Source: Paenibacillus alkaliterrae
Lineage (GTDB): Bacteria; Bacillota; Bacilli; Paenibacillales; Paenibacillaceae
Reading direction: 5' to 3'
DNA length: 64,000 nucleotides
NCBI RefSeq assembly: GCF_021532375.1
Contig: NZ_JAKGAP010000002.1
Coordinates: 124,001-188,000 of the forward strand
Both the position numbers and the translations under genes were made by a program. The notes beneath the pieces are model-generated. The model worked only from the letters and a program-made list of their open reading frames with translations, was not told where the DNA came from and made no database searches. This document shows, piece after piece, positions 42,025-51,312 of the stretch. The number at the start of each line of letters is the position of its first letter. Position 1 is the first letter of the stretch.

Positions 42025-42738
42025 GTGGACTCACAGCAGCGTAATAACGGGTTGAACGACGGCAGCGATAATGATTCAACGGAAACGCAAAGTCATGCAT
42101 TTCAACAAAATATACCGAACCGTGCCGCGGCCCATGCTTCCGGCTCTGGCAAGCAGAGCGGCGCTTATAAGGAAATCGTGGAATGGATCAAAGCGCTTGT
42201 TATCGCGGTCGTTCTCGTATTTCTCATCCGTCAATTTCTATTCTCGCCGTTTATTGTGGACGGGCCATCGATGCAGCCGAATTTTGAGACTGGTGAACGG
42301 TTAATTGTTAACAAAATTATATATGCGATTCGAGAGCCGAAGTTCGGCGAGGTTGTCGTGTTCGATGTCCCGGAGCAAGATCGAAAGTTTATTAAGCGAG
42401 TAATTGGCGTACCGGGGGATACGATAAGACTTGAGGGCGATGACCTTTATATTAATGAAAAGAAAATCGATGAGCCCTATATAAAGGAAGCTATTGAAGC
42501 GGCCCATGCGAAAGGCGAGTTATATAATTTGGCAGGACCAGACTCTAACTTCCCGAACTCAAGTAATCAGGAAATGACTGTTCCGGAAGGTGCGATATTC
42601 GCATTGGGCGACAATCGAAGGAATAGTTCGGACAGCAGAGTTATCGGTTTTGTAACCGATGATGAGGTGGTCGGACGGGCCGATATTATTTTTTGGCCGC
42701 TGAACAAGCTGGAATTTATTAAGCACTGGACTAAATGA
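42025..42738 (+). CDS. lepB: Type I signal peptidase
   Basis: The 237-residue membrane protease starts at GTG after AAAGGCGGG. It has an unusually long hydrophilic, Asn/Gln/Ser-rich N-terminal tail (about 50 residues), then one membrane helix (WIKALVIAVVLVFLIRQFLF). The catalytic Ser82 is in DGPSMQPN and the general base Lys124 in RKFIKRVIGVPGD, with the C-terminal GDNRRNSSDSR box. It removes signal peptides on the outer face of the membrane, for example from the GH18 protein here. It is followed 9 nt later by rbgA. Confidence 0.96.
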   Translation: MDSQQRNNGLNDGSDNDSTETQSHAFQQNIPNRAAAHASGSGKQSGAYKEIVEWIKALVIAVVLVFLIRQFLFSPFIVDGPSMQPNFETGERLIVNKIIYAIREPKFGEVVVFDVPEQDRKFIKRVIGVPGDTIRLEGDDLYINEKKIDEPYIKEAIEAAHAKGELYNLAGPDSNFPNSSNQEMTVPEGAIFALGDNRRNSSDSRVIGFVTDDEVVGRADIIFWPLNKLEFIKHWTK

Positions 42739-42747
42739 GGTGAGTAA

Positions 42748-43614
42748 ATGACCATTCAATGGTTCCCCGGTCATATGACCAGGGCGAAACGGCAAATACA
42801 AGACAAGCTGAAACTAATCGATCTTGCCATCGAACTATTGGATGCCCGGGTTCCGCTTTCAAGCCGCAATCCGATGATTGAGGAAATTTTGAACGGCAAG
42901 CCGCGGCTAATTGTATTGAATAAATCCGATTTGGCAGATCCGAAGACAACGGAGCAATGGATGGCTTACTTCCGTAACGAAGGTTATGAGTCCATCGCAA
43001 TCGATTCATCGACAGGCACGAAGGTAAGTGAAGTTCCGCTGAAGGCGAAACAAATTTTACATGATAAAATCGCTCGTCAAATTGCTAAAGGAATCAACCC
43101 GCGCGCCATCCGCGGACTGATCGTCGGTATACCGAACGTCGGTAAATCAACGCTTATCAACAAGCTCGCAGGTCGCGCTATCGCGTTGACCGGTGATCGT
43201 CCGGGTGTAACGAAAGGGCAGCAATGGATCAAAGTCGGCACCGAGATGGAGCTGCTCGACACGCCGGGCATTTTGTGGCCGAAGTTTGAAGATGAGCTTG
43301 TCGGCTACCGTCTTGCGATGACCGGAGCCATTCGCGAACAGATTTTGAATGTGGACGATATCGCATTTTTTGCCATGCGTGAGCTTGTGGAGCGTTATTG
43401 GCCTACCATTAAGGAACGGTATGAGCTTGAAACGCCTCCGAAGAATATTTCCGATTCCGACGAGATCGTTCGTGTGATGGAAGATATCGGACGGCGAAGA
43501 GGGTGCCTGGTTAGTGGCGGACGCGTTGATTTGGAGAAAACTTCAGGCATTATTTTACGGGATTTGCGCTCTGGCAAGCTCGGTCGTATCACGCTTGAGG
43601 CTCCGCCCTATTAA
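42748..43614 (+). CDS. rbgA: Ribosome biogenesis GTPase RbgA (YlqF)
   Basis: The 288-residue circularly permuted GTPase has G4 (NKSDLADP) before G1 ([16 protein letters not shown]) and G3 (DTPGILWPK), and the N-terminus [16 protein letters not shown]. It is needed for late 50S assembly. It sits between lepB and rnhB, as in B. subtilis. Confidence 0.97.
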   Translation: MTIQWFPGHMTRAKRQIQDKLKLIDLAIELLDARVPLSSRNPMIEEILNGKPRLIVLNKSDLADPKTTEQWMAYFRNEGYESIAIDSSTGTKVSEVPLKAKQILHDKIARQIAKGINPRAIRGLIVGIPNVGKSTLINKLAGRAIALTGDRPGVTKGQQWIKVGTEMELLDTPGILWPKFEDELVGYRLAMTGAIREQILNVDDIAFFAMRELVERYWPTIKERYELETPPKNISDSDEIVRVMEDIGRRRGCLVSGGRVDLEKTSGIILRDLRSGKLGRITLEAPPY

Positions 43615-43640
43615 GCGGATGCAGATTGGGGGAACGTGAC

Positions 43641-44255
43641 GTGCTGCAATATGAACAGTCGTTATGGCAGGAAGGCTTTAAATCGATTGCGGGAGTAGAT
43701 GAGGTTGGCCGCGGCTGCCTGTTCGGCGATGTAGTTGCTGCTGCTGTTATTTTGCCGCCGGGCCATATTATCGAAGGGGTAAACGATTCGAAGAAGCTCT
43801 CTGAGAAAAAGCGCGACCAGCTATATGATAAGATCGTACAGGAATGTGTGGCGTGGTCGGCGGCCCGCGTAGATGCGGAGACGATCGATCGAATAAACAT
43901 CAAGCAGGCCTCTAGATTAGCGATGAAGCTTGCGGTTGAATCTTTGCAAACGCCGTCCGATTATATGCTCGTTGATGCGGAGAAAGTCGACGTGCCTTTG
44001 CCGCAGCTTTCGATTATTAAAGGGGATGCGGCCAGCCAGTCGATCGCTGCAGCCTCAATTGTGGCCAAAGTTACGCGCGATCGGCTTTGCGCGGTGGAAT
44101 GGGAGCACCGGTATCCGGTATACGGCATTGCCGTTCACAAGGGCTATGCGACAAAGCTGCATAGGGAACGATTGCTTGAACATGGTCCGTGCCCGCTTCA
44201 TCGCAGATCATTTCTTGGAAAGTTATTTCCAGAGGAGCAGTTGCAGCTGTTCTAG
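43641..44255 (+). CDS. rnhB: Ribonuclease HII
   Basis: The 204-residue protein has the catalytic site GVDEVGRGCLFGDV (Asp20, Glu21), the Asp in YMLVDAEKVDVP, and KGDAASQSIAAASIVAKVTRD. It removes ribonucleotides from DNA duplexes. GTG 43641 lies six bases after GGGGGAA; the in-frame TTG at 43626 precedes that site and is rejected. A terminator follows. Confidence 0.96.
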   Translation: MLQYEQSLWQEGFKSIAGVDEVGRGCLFGDVVAAAVILPPGHIIEGVNDSKKLSEKKRDQLYDKIVQECVAWSAARVDAETIDRINIKQASRLAMKLAVESLQTPSDYMLVDAEKVDVPLPQLSIIKGDAASQSIAAASIVAKVTRDRLCAVEWEHRYPVYGIAVHKGYATKLHRERLLEHGPCPLHRRSFLGKLFPEEQLQLF

Positions 44256-44277
44256 CCAATTGTAAATTTAAAAGATC

Positions 44278-44335
44278 AACGCTCGCTTGATTGCACAAGG
44301 ATGATAAATCCATGTGTGATTGATGAGCGTTTTTT
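44278..44335 (+). terminator. Terminator after rnhB
   Basis: AACGCTC and GAGCGTT cap a long imperfect stem (TTGATTGCAC with GTGTGATTGA), followed by a T run at 44330-44335. Confidence 0.8.
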
Positions 44336-44500
44336 GTTTCTGTTTGTTTTGGAGGATTGGTGCTTCAGGGTTGGGGAGCTTTAGCCGATATAGTAGTTAT
44401 AGGAATGACCTGATTCGTATGCGGAAACAAAATGACAGTGAAGTAAGCACATGTACGGAAGTCGAACGAAGGCGCTGCTGCGACGGAGGCGGGAAAATAG

Positions 44501-46333
44501 ATGAATATTAGTCAAATGATGAGAAGCTTCCTGGGTGAAGCGTCAAGTACCGATACTCGGGCAATGGAGCTCAAGGTTGGTCAAATTGTACGGGGAGTTA
44601 TTTTGCAAGTAATGGAAAATAACGAGGCGCTTGTGCAAATCAATGGCATACAAGTGCGGGCGAAAATGGAAATTCCGCTGCAGGCGGGCCAGACGGCGAT
44701 GCTGCAGGTACAGCCGCAATCAAACGGAGCGCTTGTTGCGCTGAAGCAGATAGATCCGAGCGCTGCAGGATTGCCAGAGGATACGTTCAAAGAATGGGCC
44801 AAGCAGCTCGCGTTGCCTGAACAGAAGTGGGCGGCCTCGATCGTAAAGGACTTACGCAATGAAGGCGTCATTCTCAACCGCGAGGTATCGCAACTATTTC
44901 AACAGGCAGCAGCGTCGCTGCCTTCAGGCAGCGATGCCGAGCAATGGATGCAGGCGTCCACTGCTGCATTTAAACGAGGGTTGCCGATGACGGGCGCAAC
45001 GATAGGCGCATTGCAGCAGGTCATGTTCGGGAGAAACGCCCACGAGCTTCTGGAGACGCTGGAGCAGCAGCTTGCGTCGGCCGCTAATACTCTCGACGGC
45101 GAGGAAGATAGAAAGCTTGTATCCCAGGCAATGGCACGTGTAGACAACTTGCTTGCTGAAGGAGCGAAGCTGCTTCGCGGAGCAGCTTCAGCTGGAGAAC
45201 AGCCAAGCGCTAATTCGATAAATGACAAGCACACGGGAATCGTTGCACGTTCCGACAATAAGCTAAGCGGCAATGGATTGTCAGCTGTTGACGCTGATCA
45301 TAAAGACCTTAACGCAATGCCCCAATCGGGCCGTGGCACAGCCAATCCATCCAATTGGCTTGGACAGATGATGAAATGGCTAGGCGTGGATCATGAGCTT
45401 CAGCTAACGAAATTGTTGACATTGGATTCTCAGGCAATGCAGAACGCGCTTGTGACGCAATCAAGCGAGACGGACAAGACTAATGTGACCGCAGAAGCAG
45501 AACGCAATCGGGTCGCTGCAGTAAAGGCAGGCGATGCGGCCGGTGCATTACAAGCCATTGAAGAGGAAGGGGATACGCATTCGAACCGTGCAGCAGCGAC
45601 AGCTGGAAAACCTGCGGATATGGAAATTCAGCAGCCTGACCGGATGCTGGATTTGCGGAATCAAGTTGAACGTGCTTCTGCGATAACATCGCCGCCATTA
45701 TCGATGGCGTTGGATAACAGTACCGCTGCCGATCCTGCGCAGCCAGTGCAGCCGGTACAGCAGGAAACGCTCAAAAGCGCGCTGCTTACGCTAATAGCGG
45801 CGGACGACGTTCCTCCCGCCATTAAGGAAACGGTCCAGCAGCTTGTTCAGCAAATTACCGGGCAGCAGCTGCTTTTAGCACCGGAACGGAACAGCTCGAT
45901 GCTTACGCATGTGACGATGTTTATCCCTTTAAATAGTCCCGATGGCAGTCAAACGGCATCCGTACATATACAAACGCGCCGTGGACGTAAAGGAGAGCTG
46001 GATGCCTCCAATTGCAGATTATTGTTTAACCTCTACATGAAAACGTTAGGCGACACATTGGTTGATGTAAACGTAGTGGACAAAATCGTAAGCTTGAATT
46101 TGTGGAATGACTATCCGGCTATAGCAGCGCTTGCAGATGCTTCACGTTCAGAAATTGTGACAAGTCTACAGCAAGCGGGATACAAGCTGCTTTCACTGCG
46201 AACGATCCCCCTGCCAAAAGCGGGGCAGACAAGCGCGGAGGCGCTATCGGCAGCCGCTGCGAACATGCAGCAGCCTCCCGATTTATCATCGTTTTCTTCT
46301 ACCCGCTACAAAGGAGTCGATTATCGCATATGA
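44501..46333 (+). CDS. YlqG-like protein with FliK-type C-terminal domain
   Basis: The 610-residue protein has a small beta-rich N-terminal domain (about 25-90: VGQIVRGVILQVMENNEALV), a long low-complexity Ala/Gln/Ser middle and a C-terminal globular region. That region (about 465-580: LTHVTMFIPLNSPDGSQTA, then CRLLFNLYMKTLGDTLVDVN) resembles the flagellar hook-length control (FliK) C-terminal domain. GGAGGCGGG precedes the ATG. It overlaps by 4 nt the next gene, a stand-alone FlhB C-terminal domain, repeating the FliK-FlhB partnership. It corresponds in position to B. subtilis ylqG. A role in flagellar export is inferred. Confidence 0.7.
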   Translation: MNISQMMRSFLGEASSTDTRAMELKVGQIVRGVILQVMENNEALVQINGIQVRAKMEIPLQAGQTAMLQVQPQSNGALVALKQIDPSAAGLPEDTFKEWAKQLALPEQKWAASIVKDLRNEGVILNREVSQLFQQAAASLPSGSDAEQWMQASTAAFKRGLPMTGATIGALQQVMFGRNAHELLETLEQQLASAANTLDGEEDRKLVSQAMARVDNLLAEGAKLLRGAASAGEQPSANSINDKHTGIVARSDNKLSGNGLSAVDADHKDLNAMPQSGRGTANPSNWLGQMMKWLGVDHELQLTKLLTLDSQAMQNALVTQSSETDKTNVTAEAERNRVAAVKAGDAAGALQAIEEEGDTHSNRAAATAGKPADMEIQQPDRMLDLRNQVERASAITSPPLSMALDNSTAADPAQPVQPVQQETLKSALLTLIAADDVPPAIKETVQQLVQQITGQQLLLAPERNSSMLTHVTMFIPLNSPDGSQTASVHIQTRRGRKGELDASNCRLLFNLYMKTLGDTLVDVNVVDKIVSLNLWNDYPAIAALADASRSEIVTSLQQAGYKLLSLRTIPLPKAGQTSAEALSAAAANMQQPPDLSSFSSTRYKGVDYRI

Positions 46334-46638
46334 ACAGCGAACAAGAGATGAATTCAGGGAAGCAGAATATAAAAAAAGCAGTAGCCTTAAAGTATGAGCC
46401 GGGTGAAGGCACCGCTCCAGTCTTGGTAGCGAAGGGAAAAGGAGAACTGGCTGAGCTTATTCTTGAGCGGGCGAAGGAGAATGGCATTCCGATCCAAGAG
46501 GACTCCTCTTTGGTCGAGGTGCTATCCAAATTGGATGTGGATCAGGAAATACCTCCCGAACTTTACACATTGGTTGCAGAAATTTTGAGCTTTGTCTATC
46601 GGTCGGACCGCAAAGCGAGGGAGATGAACGATGAGTGA
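46330..46638 (+). CDS. ylqH: Stand-alone FlhB/EscU C-terminal-domain protein (YlqH type)
   Basis: The 102-residue soluble protein aligns with the cytoplasmic C-terminal part of FlhB: KKAVALKYEPGEGTAPVLVA, KGKGELAELILERAKENGIP. It lacks the NPTH autocleavage motif, which is replaced by Asn-Ile-Lys-Lys, and all membrane helices. It therefore corresponds to the fragment left after FlhB cleavage. It starts within the end of the FliK-like gene (ATGA overlap), which suggests co-translation and partnership. It overlaps yraN by 8 nt. It may tune substrate switching of the type III export gate. Confidence 0.88.
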   Translation: MNSEQEMNSGKQNIKKAVALKYEPGEGTAPVLVAKGKGELAELILERAKENGIPIQEDSSLVEVLSKLDVDQEIPPELYTLVAEILSFVYRSDRKAREMNDE

Positions 46639-47005
46639 GAAAGATCAAAGGATACAGACGGGAAAGTTTGGCGAGGATGCAGCCTGTGATTACTTGATCG
46701 AAGCGGACTATAAAATCGTAGAGCGGAATTGGCGCTGCCGATCCGGGGAAATCGATATTATCGCGGATGATGCGGGCAGATTGGTGTTCATCGAAGTGCG
46801 AACGCGCAAGACGGGAGGCAGGTTCGGAACGGCCGCGGAATCCGTAGACCGGCGCAAACAGCAGCAAGTCAGAGATACGGCACAGGTTTATTTGCGGAGC
46901 ATAGGCTGTTCTGCGGAATCGATTCGCTTCGATGTCATTGCCATTACGATGAGCCGGCAAATGGACAGCATTCTCGAGTATAAGCATTACGAAGGTGCTT
47001 TCTGA
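46631..47005 (+). CDS. yraN: UPF0102 (YraN) family nuclease-like protein
   Basis: The 124-residue protein has a PD-(D/E)xK-type core: GKFGEDAACDYLIEADYKIV, CRSGEIDIIADDAG and VFIEVRTRKTGGRFG. The usual E-V-K is E-V-R here. It resembles Holliday-junction resolvases and often neighbours comM or rnhB. Its role is poorly defined (DNA processing or competence). It ends before a bidirectional hairpin shared with convergent comM. Confidence 0.9.
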   Translation: MSEKDQRIQTGKFGEDAACDYLIEADYKIVERNWRCRSGEIDIIADDAGRLVFIEVRTRKTGGRFGTAAESVDRRKQQQVRDTAQVYLRSIGCSAESIRFDVIAITMSRQMDSILEYKHYEGAF

Positions 47006-47036
47006 AATTAAGTACGAATGCGATGAATACATAATA

Positions 47037-47085
47037 AACAGGGGCTTCCAAAGGGATTAAATCTAATGGAGAAGCCCCTGATTTA
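47037..47085. terminator. Bidirectional terminator between yraN and comM
   Basis: CAGGGGCTTC (47039-47048) and GAAGCCCCTG (47071-47080) form a perfect 10-bp stem. ATTTAAG follows on the plus strand and TTTATTATG on the minus strand. Confidence 0.75.
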
Positions 47086-47087
47086 AG

Positions 47088-48659
47088 TTACCAATGCTGC
47101 GGATTATCTATTCTGCGGTATTGAATCGCTTCGGCTACATGCTCCGCTTCAACGGTCTCGCTTGCCTCTAAGTCGGCGATTGTGCGGGCAAGCTTAAGCA
47201 TCCGGTCGTAGGCACGCATGCTGATGCCAAGCGCTTCAAAAGCATTTTCAAGCAGGCTCGAAGCTTCCGGCCTTAGATTGACTGTTTTCCGAAGTGCGGA
47301 GGCGGAAAGGTCGCCATTGAACAAAGTTCCGTGTCCGGTGAGCCGTTCATATTGAAAGGATCTTGCTGCAACGACCATCTGCCGCATTTGTGCGGAAGTA
47401 AGGGAGGGACCCGTTTGAGCGCTGTCGAATGAGATGGGGCGAGGCACCTCTAAATGCAAATCGATCCGATCAAGGAGCGGACCGGAAATTTTGGAGCGAT
47501 AACGGCTAATGGCAGAAGCGCTGCAGATGCAGCGTTTGTCCCCGTATTCATGCCCATAGTAACCGCACGGACAAGGATTAAAGGAAGCGGCGAGCATGAT
47601 ATTTGCCGGAAACTGAAATACGGCCTTGGAACGTGATATCGAGACGATACGATCCTCGAGCGGTTGCCGCATCACTTCCAAAACCTGTCTTGGAAATTCG
47701 GGTAACTCATCAAGAAAAAGGACGCCCCGATGGGCTAAAGTCACTTCTCCGGGCTTTGGAATCGAGCCTCCGCCAATCAGTCCGCCTGCTGAGATCGTAT
47801 GATGAGGGGCGCGAAAGGGCGGATGCGTGATAAGGCCTTGCGAGCTTTCCGTCAGCTTGCCGGCAACACTGTATATTTTTGTAACCTCGAGTGCTTCTTG
47901 CTCCGTAAGCGATGGCATTATACCGGGTAACCGGCGGATCATCATCGTTTTTCCGGTGCCCGGGGGGCCGTTTAGAATCAAATTATGCTTGCCGGCGGCT
48001 GCGATTAGCATGGCCCGCTTGGCTTGGTGCTGCCCGATGACATCCCCGTAATCTCCGATGCCGGTATGCAGTTCGTTTGTAGCGCCGCTATTCAACCCAA
48101 TGTTGGAGCGAATGCCCATCGGGGGTTCTTGAATATGATCCCAGCCGTTTTGTTTATTCTTCTGAAGGTCAAGCTCCTTCAAATGCGACAATGCAAATAG
48201 CTCCATGCCGGATATCCAGGCGGCTTCCTTTACGTTGCCATGCGGCAGAAGGACTCGAGTAATGCCGCTTTGCTTGGCTTGTTCGATCATCGCAAGCACA
48301 CCTGCAACGGGACGAACGCTTCCATTAAGCGAAAGCTCTCCGATCAGAAGCGTATGTTCAAATGGCACCGCGCTGATTTGTCCGCTGGAAGTCAATATGC
48401 CCGCAGCTATAGCCAAATCGAAGGATGTGCCTTCCTTGCGGAGGTCAGCCGGTGCCAAATTGACCGTAATCCGATCCATAGGAAAAGTAAAACCGCTGTT
48501 TTTTAGCGCCGCTCTTACTCGTTCGACCGATTCACGGACTGCAGGGTCAGGCAAGCCTACGATATTAACCTGCGGGAGTCCGCTCGCAATGTCAACCTCT
48601 ACCGATATCCTTTTCCCATCGACACCGTATACGCTTGCGCTTTGAATTAAACTGAACAT
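47088..48659 (-). CDS. comM: ComM/YifB family AAA+ ATPase (Mg-chelatase-like)
   Basis: The 523-residue protein has an N-terminal ChlI-like domain (ASGLPQVNIVGLPDPAVRES), Walker A GPPGTGKTMMIRRLPG, Walker B GVLFLDELPEFPR, a Cys cluster NPCPCGYYGH ... CICS, and the sensor region SRYRSKISGPLLDRIDLH. ComM is a hexameric helicase that drives branch migration during natural transformation; dprA lies 3 kb away. The start is the ATG at 48657-48659, whose Shine-Dalgarno (GGGGGTG) lies in the right arm of a leader hairpin. Confidence 0.94.
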   Translation of the reverse strand: MFSLIQSASVYGVDGKRISVEVDIASGLPQVNIVGLPDPAVRESVERVRAALKNSGFTFPMDRITVNLAPADLRKEGTSFDLAIAAGILTSSGQISAVPFEHTLLIGELSLNGSVRPVAGVLAMIEQAKQSGITRVLLPHGNVKEAAWISGMELFALSHLKELDLQKNKQNGWDHIQEPPMGIRSNIGLNSGATNELHTGIGDYGDVIGQHQAKRAMLIAAAGKHNLILNGPPGTGKTMMIRRLPGIMPSLTEQEALEVTKIYSVAGKLTESSQGLITHPPFRAPHHTISAGGLIGGGSIPKPGEVTLAHRGVLFLDELPEFPRQVLEVMRQPLEDRIVSISRSKAVFQFPANIMLAASFNPCPCGYYGHEYGDKRCICSASAISRYRSKISGPLLDRIDLHLEVPRPISFDSAQTGPSLTSAQMRQMVVAARSFQYERLTGHGTLFNGDLSASALRKTVNLRPEASSLLENAFEALGISMRAYDRMLKLARTIADLEASETVEAEHVAEAIQYRRIDNPQHW

Positions 48660-48663
48660 GACA

Positions 48664-48697
48664 AAAAGCACCCCCATCTCAGAATGAAGGTGCTTCC
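48664..48697 (-). promoter_or_regulatory. comM leader hairpin, terminator-like, containing the ribosome binding site
   Basis: On the minus strand AAGCACC and GGTGCTT pair and are followed by TTTGTC and the comM ATG. The Shine-Dalgarno GGGGGTG is inside the right arm. Stem formation could stop transcription or hide the site. Confidence 0.6.
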
Positions 48698-48732
48698 TTA
48701 CCATCCGTACCATTAATTTTGCAGTTGAAAAT

Positions 48733-48762
48733 ATCATAATTTAGTTGGTTTCAACTTGTCAA
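48733..48762 (-). promoter_or_regulatory. Sigma-A promoter for comM
   Basis: The minus strand has TTGACA (48757-48762) and TATGAT (48733-48738) separated by 18 nt, giving a leader of about 65 nt. Confidence 0.8.
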
Positions 48763-48834
48763 TGCACAAAAAAGAATAGCGTATAGGAACGGTGATTTGG
48801 CTATACTAAATGGCGTAGTTTGTCGGTTTAAATC

Positions 48835-48859
48835 GTTTAATCTCAATTTGAGATTAAAC
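48835..48859. promoter_or_regulatory. Perfect 25-bp palindrome upstream of sucCD
   Basis: GTTTAATCTCAA and TTGAGATTAAAC are exact reverse complements around a central T. It lies about 60 bp upstream of the sucC -10. An operator for a dimeric regulator is the simplest reading; there is no T run, so it is not a terminator. Confidence 0.7.
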
Positions 48860-48983
48860 TCATATCAAAAAAGCCGTATTAATTGTGTGTGAAACTAAGG
48901 TAACAAATGGGGAAAGGTGCTACAATGATAGAGGTTTATGTACATATGACTGATTTCAGTCTGTGAAATGGAGGATTTCAACA

Positions 48984-50144
48984 ATGAATATCCATGAGTA
49001 TCAAGGGAAAGCGGTCCTTAAACAGTATGGAGTAGTCGTTCCGGAAGGTAAAGTAGCCTTCTCTGTCGATGAAGCTGTTGAAGCGGCTAAAGCGCTCGGA
49101 ACACCGGTTGTCGTCGTGAAGGCTCAAATTCACGCAGGCGGCCGCGGTAAAGCGGGCGGAGTTAAAGTAGCTAAAAATTTGGACGAGGTGCGCGCATACG
49201 CTGGAGAAATTCTCGGCAAAGTGTTGGTTACGCACCAAACAGGACCGGAAGGCAAAGAAGTAAAACGTCTTCTGATCGAGCAAGGCTGCGATATTAAGAA
49301 GGAATATTATATCGGCGTCGTTTTGGACCGCGATACGGGTCGTGTCGTTATGATGGCTTCGGAAGAGGGCGGCACAGAGATCGAAGAAGTAGCCGAGCAC
49401 TCCCCGGAGAAAATTTTCAAAGAGATTATTGATCCGGCTGTCGGCCTGCAGGCTTTCCAAGCTCGCAAATTGGCTTATTCGATCAACATTCCGGGCGAGC
49501 TTGTGAACAAAGCGGTGAAGTTTATGATCTCTCTTTATACGGCCTTCGTTGAGAAAGATGCTTCGATTGCAGAGATCAACCCGCTTGTCGTAACCGGCGA
49601 CGGACAAGTTATCGCACTCGATGCGAAGCTGAACTTTGATTCGAATGCGTTATATCGTCAAAAGGATATCGTTGAGCTTCGCGACCTTGAGGAAGAAGAT
49701 GCGAAGGAAATCGAAGCATCCAAATTCGACCTAAGCTACATCGCGCTTGACGGCAATATCGGTTGTTTGGTTAACGGCGCCGGTCTTGCTATGGCAACGA
49801 TGGATATTATCAAATATTACGGCGGCGACCCTGCCAACTTCCTTGACGTAGGGGGCGGTGCTACGGCGGAGAAGGTTACGGAAGCGTTCAAAATCATTTT
49901 GTCCGACGAGAAGGTTAAAGGTATTTTCGTTAACATCTTCGGCGGCATTATGCGTTGCGACGTTATTGCTAACGGTGTTGTCGAAGCGGCTAAGCAAGTT
50001 GGACTTGACCGTCCGCTCGTGGTTCGGCTTGAAGGTACGAACGTAGACCTCGGCAAAAATATTTTGAAAGAATCGGGATTGAACATCGTGGCTGCGGATT
50101 CCATGGCGGACGGCGCGCAGAAGATTGTCGCTCTCGTGAAATAA
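48984..50144 (+). CDS. sucC: Succinate-CoA ligase, beta subunit
   Basis: The 386-residue ATP-grasp protein starts [17 protein letters not shown]. It has [24 protein letters not shown] and the C-terminal [13 protein letters not shown]. With SucD it converts succinyl-CoA to succinate while forming ATP in the citric acid cycle. ATG 48984 follows GGAGGATTTCAACA. sucD is 58 nt downstream. Confidence 0.98.
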   Translation: MNIHEYQGKAVLKQYGVVVPEGKVAFSVDEAVEAAKALGTPVVVVKAQIHAGGRGKAGGVKVAKNLDEVRAYAGEILGKVLVTHQTGPEGKEVKRLLIEQGCDIKKEYYIGVVLDRDTGRVVMMASEEGGTEIEEVAEHSPEKIFKEIIDPAVGLQAFQARKLAYSINIPGELVNKAVKFMISLYTAFVEKDASIAEINPLVVTGDGQVIALDAKLNFDSNALYRQKDIVELRDLEEEDAKEIEASKFDLSYIALDGNIGCLVNGAGLAMATMDIIKYYGGDPANFLDVGGGATAEKVTEAFKIILSDEKVKGIFVNIFGGIMRCDVIANGVVEAAKQVGLDRPLVVRLEGTNVDLGKNILKESGLNIVAADSMADGAQKIVALVK

Positions 50145-50202
50145 GATAACTTGCTGTGCGGCTCGTCCGTACACGAATTCATTCAGGGGATGTGAGTTAA
50201 GA

Positions 50203-51135
50203 GTGAGCATTTTGGTCAATAAAGATACAAAAGTCATTACGCAAGGTATTACCGGCGCTACGGGCTTGTTCCATACAAAAGGCGCTTTGGAATACGGTAC
50301 GCAAATGGTTGGCGGCGTAACACCGGGCAAAGGCGGCACGAACGTCGATGTTACTCTTGATAACGGATCGCTTGTTTCTCTTCCTGTATTCAATACAGTA
50401 GCTCAAGCTGTTGCGGCTACTGGCGCTAACGCTTCGGTTATCTATGTACCGCCTGCATTCGCAGCCGATGCGATCATGGAAGCGGTAGACGCTGAGCTTG
50501 ATCTTGTTATTTGCATTACAGAAGGCATTCCAGTGCTTGATATGGTAAAAGTAAAACGTTACATGGACGGCAGCAAGACAACGTTGATCGGCCCTAACTG
50601 TCCGGGCGTTATTACGCCAGACGAATGCAAAATCGGCATCATGCCTGGTTATATTCACACCGCTGGTCACGTTGGCGTTATTTCCCGCTCAGGTACTTTG
50701 ACTTATGAAGCGGTTCACCAGCTTACTACCCGCGGTATTGGACAATCCTCCGCGGTAGGCATCGGCGGCGACCCTGTTAAAGGCTCCGAGTTCATTGACA
50801 TTCTAAGCAAATTCAATGACGATCCCGATACTTATGCCGTAATCATGATCGGCGAAATTGGCGGTACGGCAGAGGAAGAAGCTGCTGAATGGATTAAAGC
50901 GAACATGAAGAAGCCGGTTGTCGGCTTCATCGGCGGCGCAACGGCGCCTCCAGGAAAACGCATGGGACATGCAGGCGCCATTATTTCCGGAGGCAAAGGT
51001 ACAGCTGCTGAAAAAATCGCTACGCTTGAAGCTTGCGGCATCAAAGTAGCTCCTACTCCGTCCGAAATGGGCTCGACGCTTGTTAGTGTGCTAAAAGAGC
51101 AAGGCTTGCTCGAAAAATGTATTACGCGCAAATAA
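50203..51135 (+). CDS. sucD: Succinate-CoA ligase, alpha subunit
   Basis: The 310-residue protein starts at GTG ([19 protein letters not shown]). It has the CoA-binding Rossmann part, [22 protein letters not shown], and [10 protein letters not shown] with the phosphorylated His. It completes the enzyme with SucC. GGGGATGTGAG lies upstream. A strong terminator follows. Confidence 0.98.
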   Translation: MSILVNKDTKVITQGITGATGLFHTKGALEYGTQMVGGVTPGKGGTNVDVTLDNGSLVSLPVFNTVAQAVAATGANASVIYVPPAFAADAIMEAVDAELDLVICITEGIPVLDMVKVKRYMDGSKTTLIGPNCPGVITPDECKIGIMPGYIHTAGHVGVISRSGTLTYEAVHQLTTRGIGQSSAVGIGGDPVKGSEFIDILSKFNDDPDTYAVIMIGEIGGTAEEEAAEWIKANMKKPVVGFIGGATAPPGKRMGHAGAIISGGKGTAAEKIATLEACGIKVAPTPSEMGSTLVSVLKEQGLLEKCITRK

Positions 51136-51157
51136 TCAAATAGCTCAATTTAAGGTA

Positions 51158-51206
51158 AGCAACCTTTCAATGACCCGAAAATGGGAGTTGGAAGGTTGCT
51201 TTTTTG
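51158..51206 (+). terminator. Terminator after sucD
   Basis: AGCAACCTTTCAA (51158-51170) and TTGGAAGGTTGCT (51188-51200) pair over 13 bp with one mismatch, followed by TTTTTT. Confidence 0.92.
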
Positions 51207-51312
51207 TTTATTGGATTTCATTATTTTAACGGTTGACTTGCATTCTTTAGCTGTGTAACGCACAATAGATAAGAATGCAAGCCAATCCTATTAAAAAAAG
51301 GGGTTGGGCGAA

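Larger units (their letters stand above)
48660..48983. other. Divergent comM-sucC intergenic region
   Basis: A 324-bp gap with, from left to right: the comM leader hairpin (48666-48695), the comM promoter (48733-48762), a perfect 25-bp palindrome (48835-48859), and an extended -10 for sucC (TGCTACAAT, 48918-48926) without a good -35. No coding frame was found. Confidence 0.7.

Noticed and set aside
44320-44511. Plus-strand 63-codon frame between rnhB and the FliK-like gene
   Set aside because: Starts in the rnhB terminator, lacks a ribosome binding site and overlaps the next start codon; Ser/Arg-rich tail looks random.
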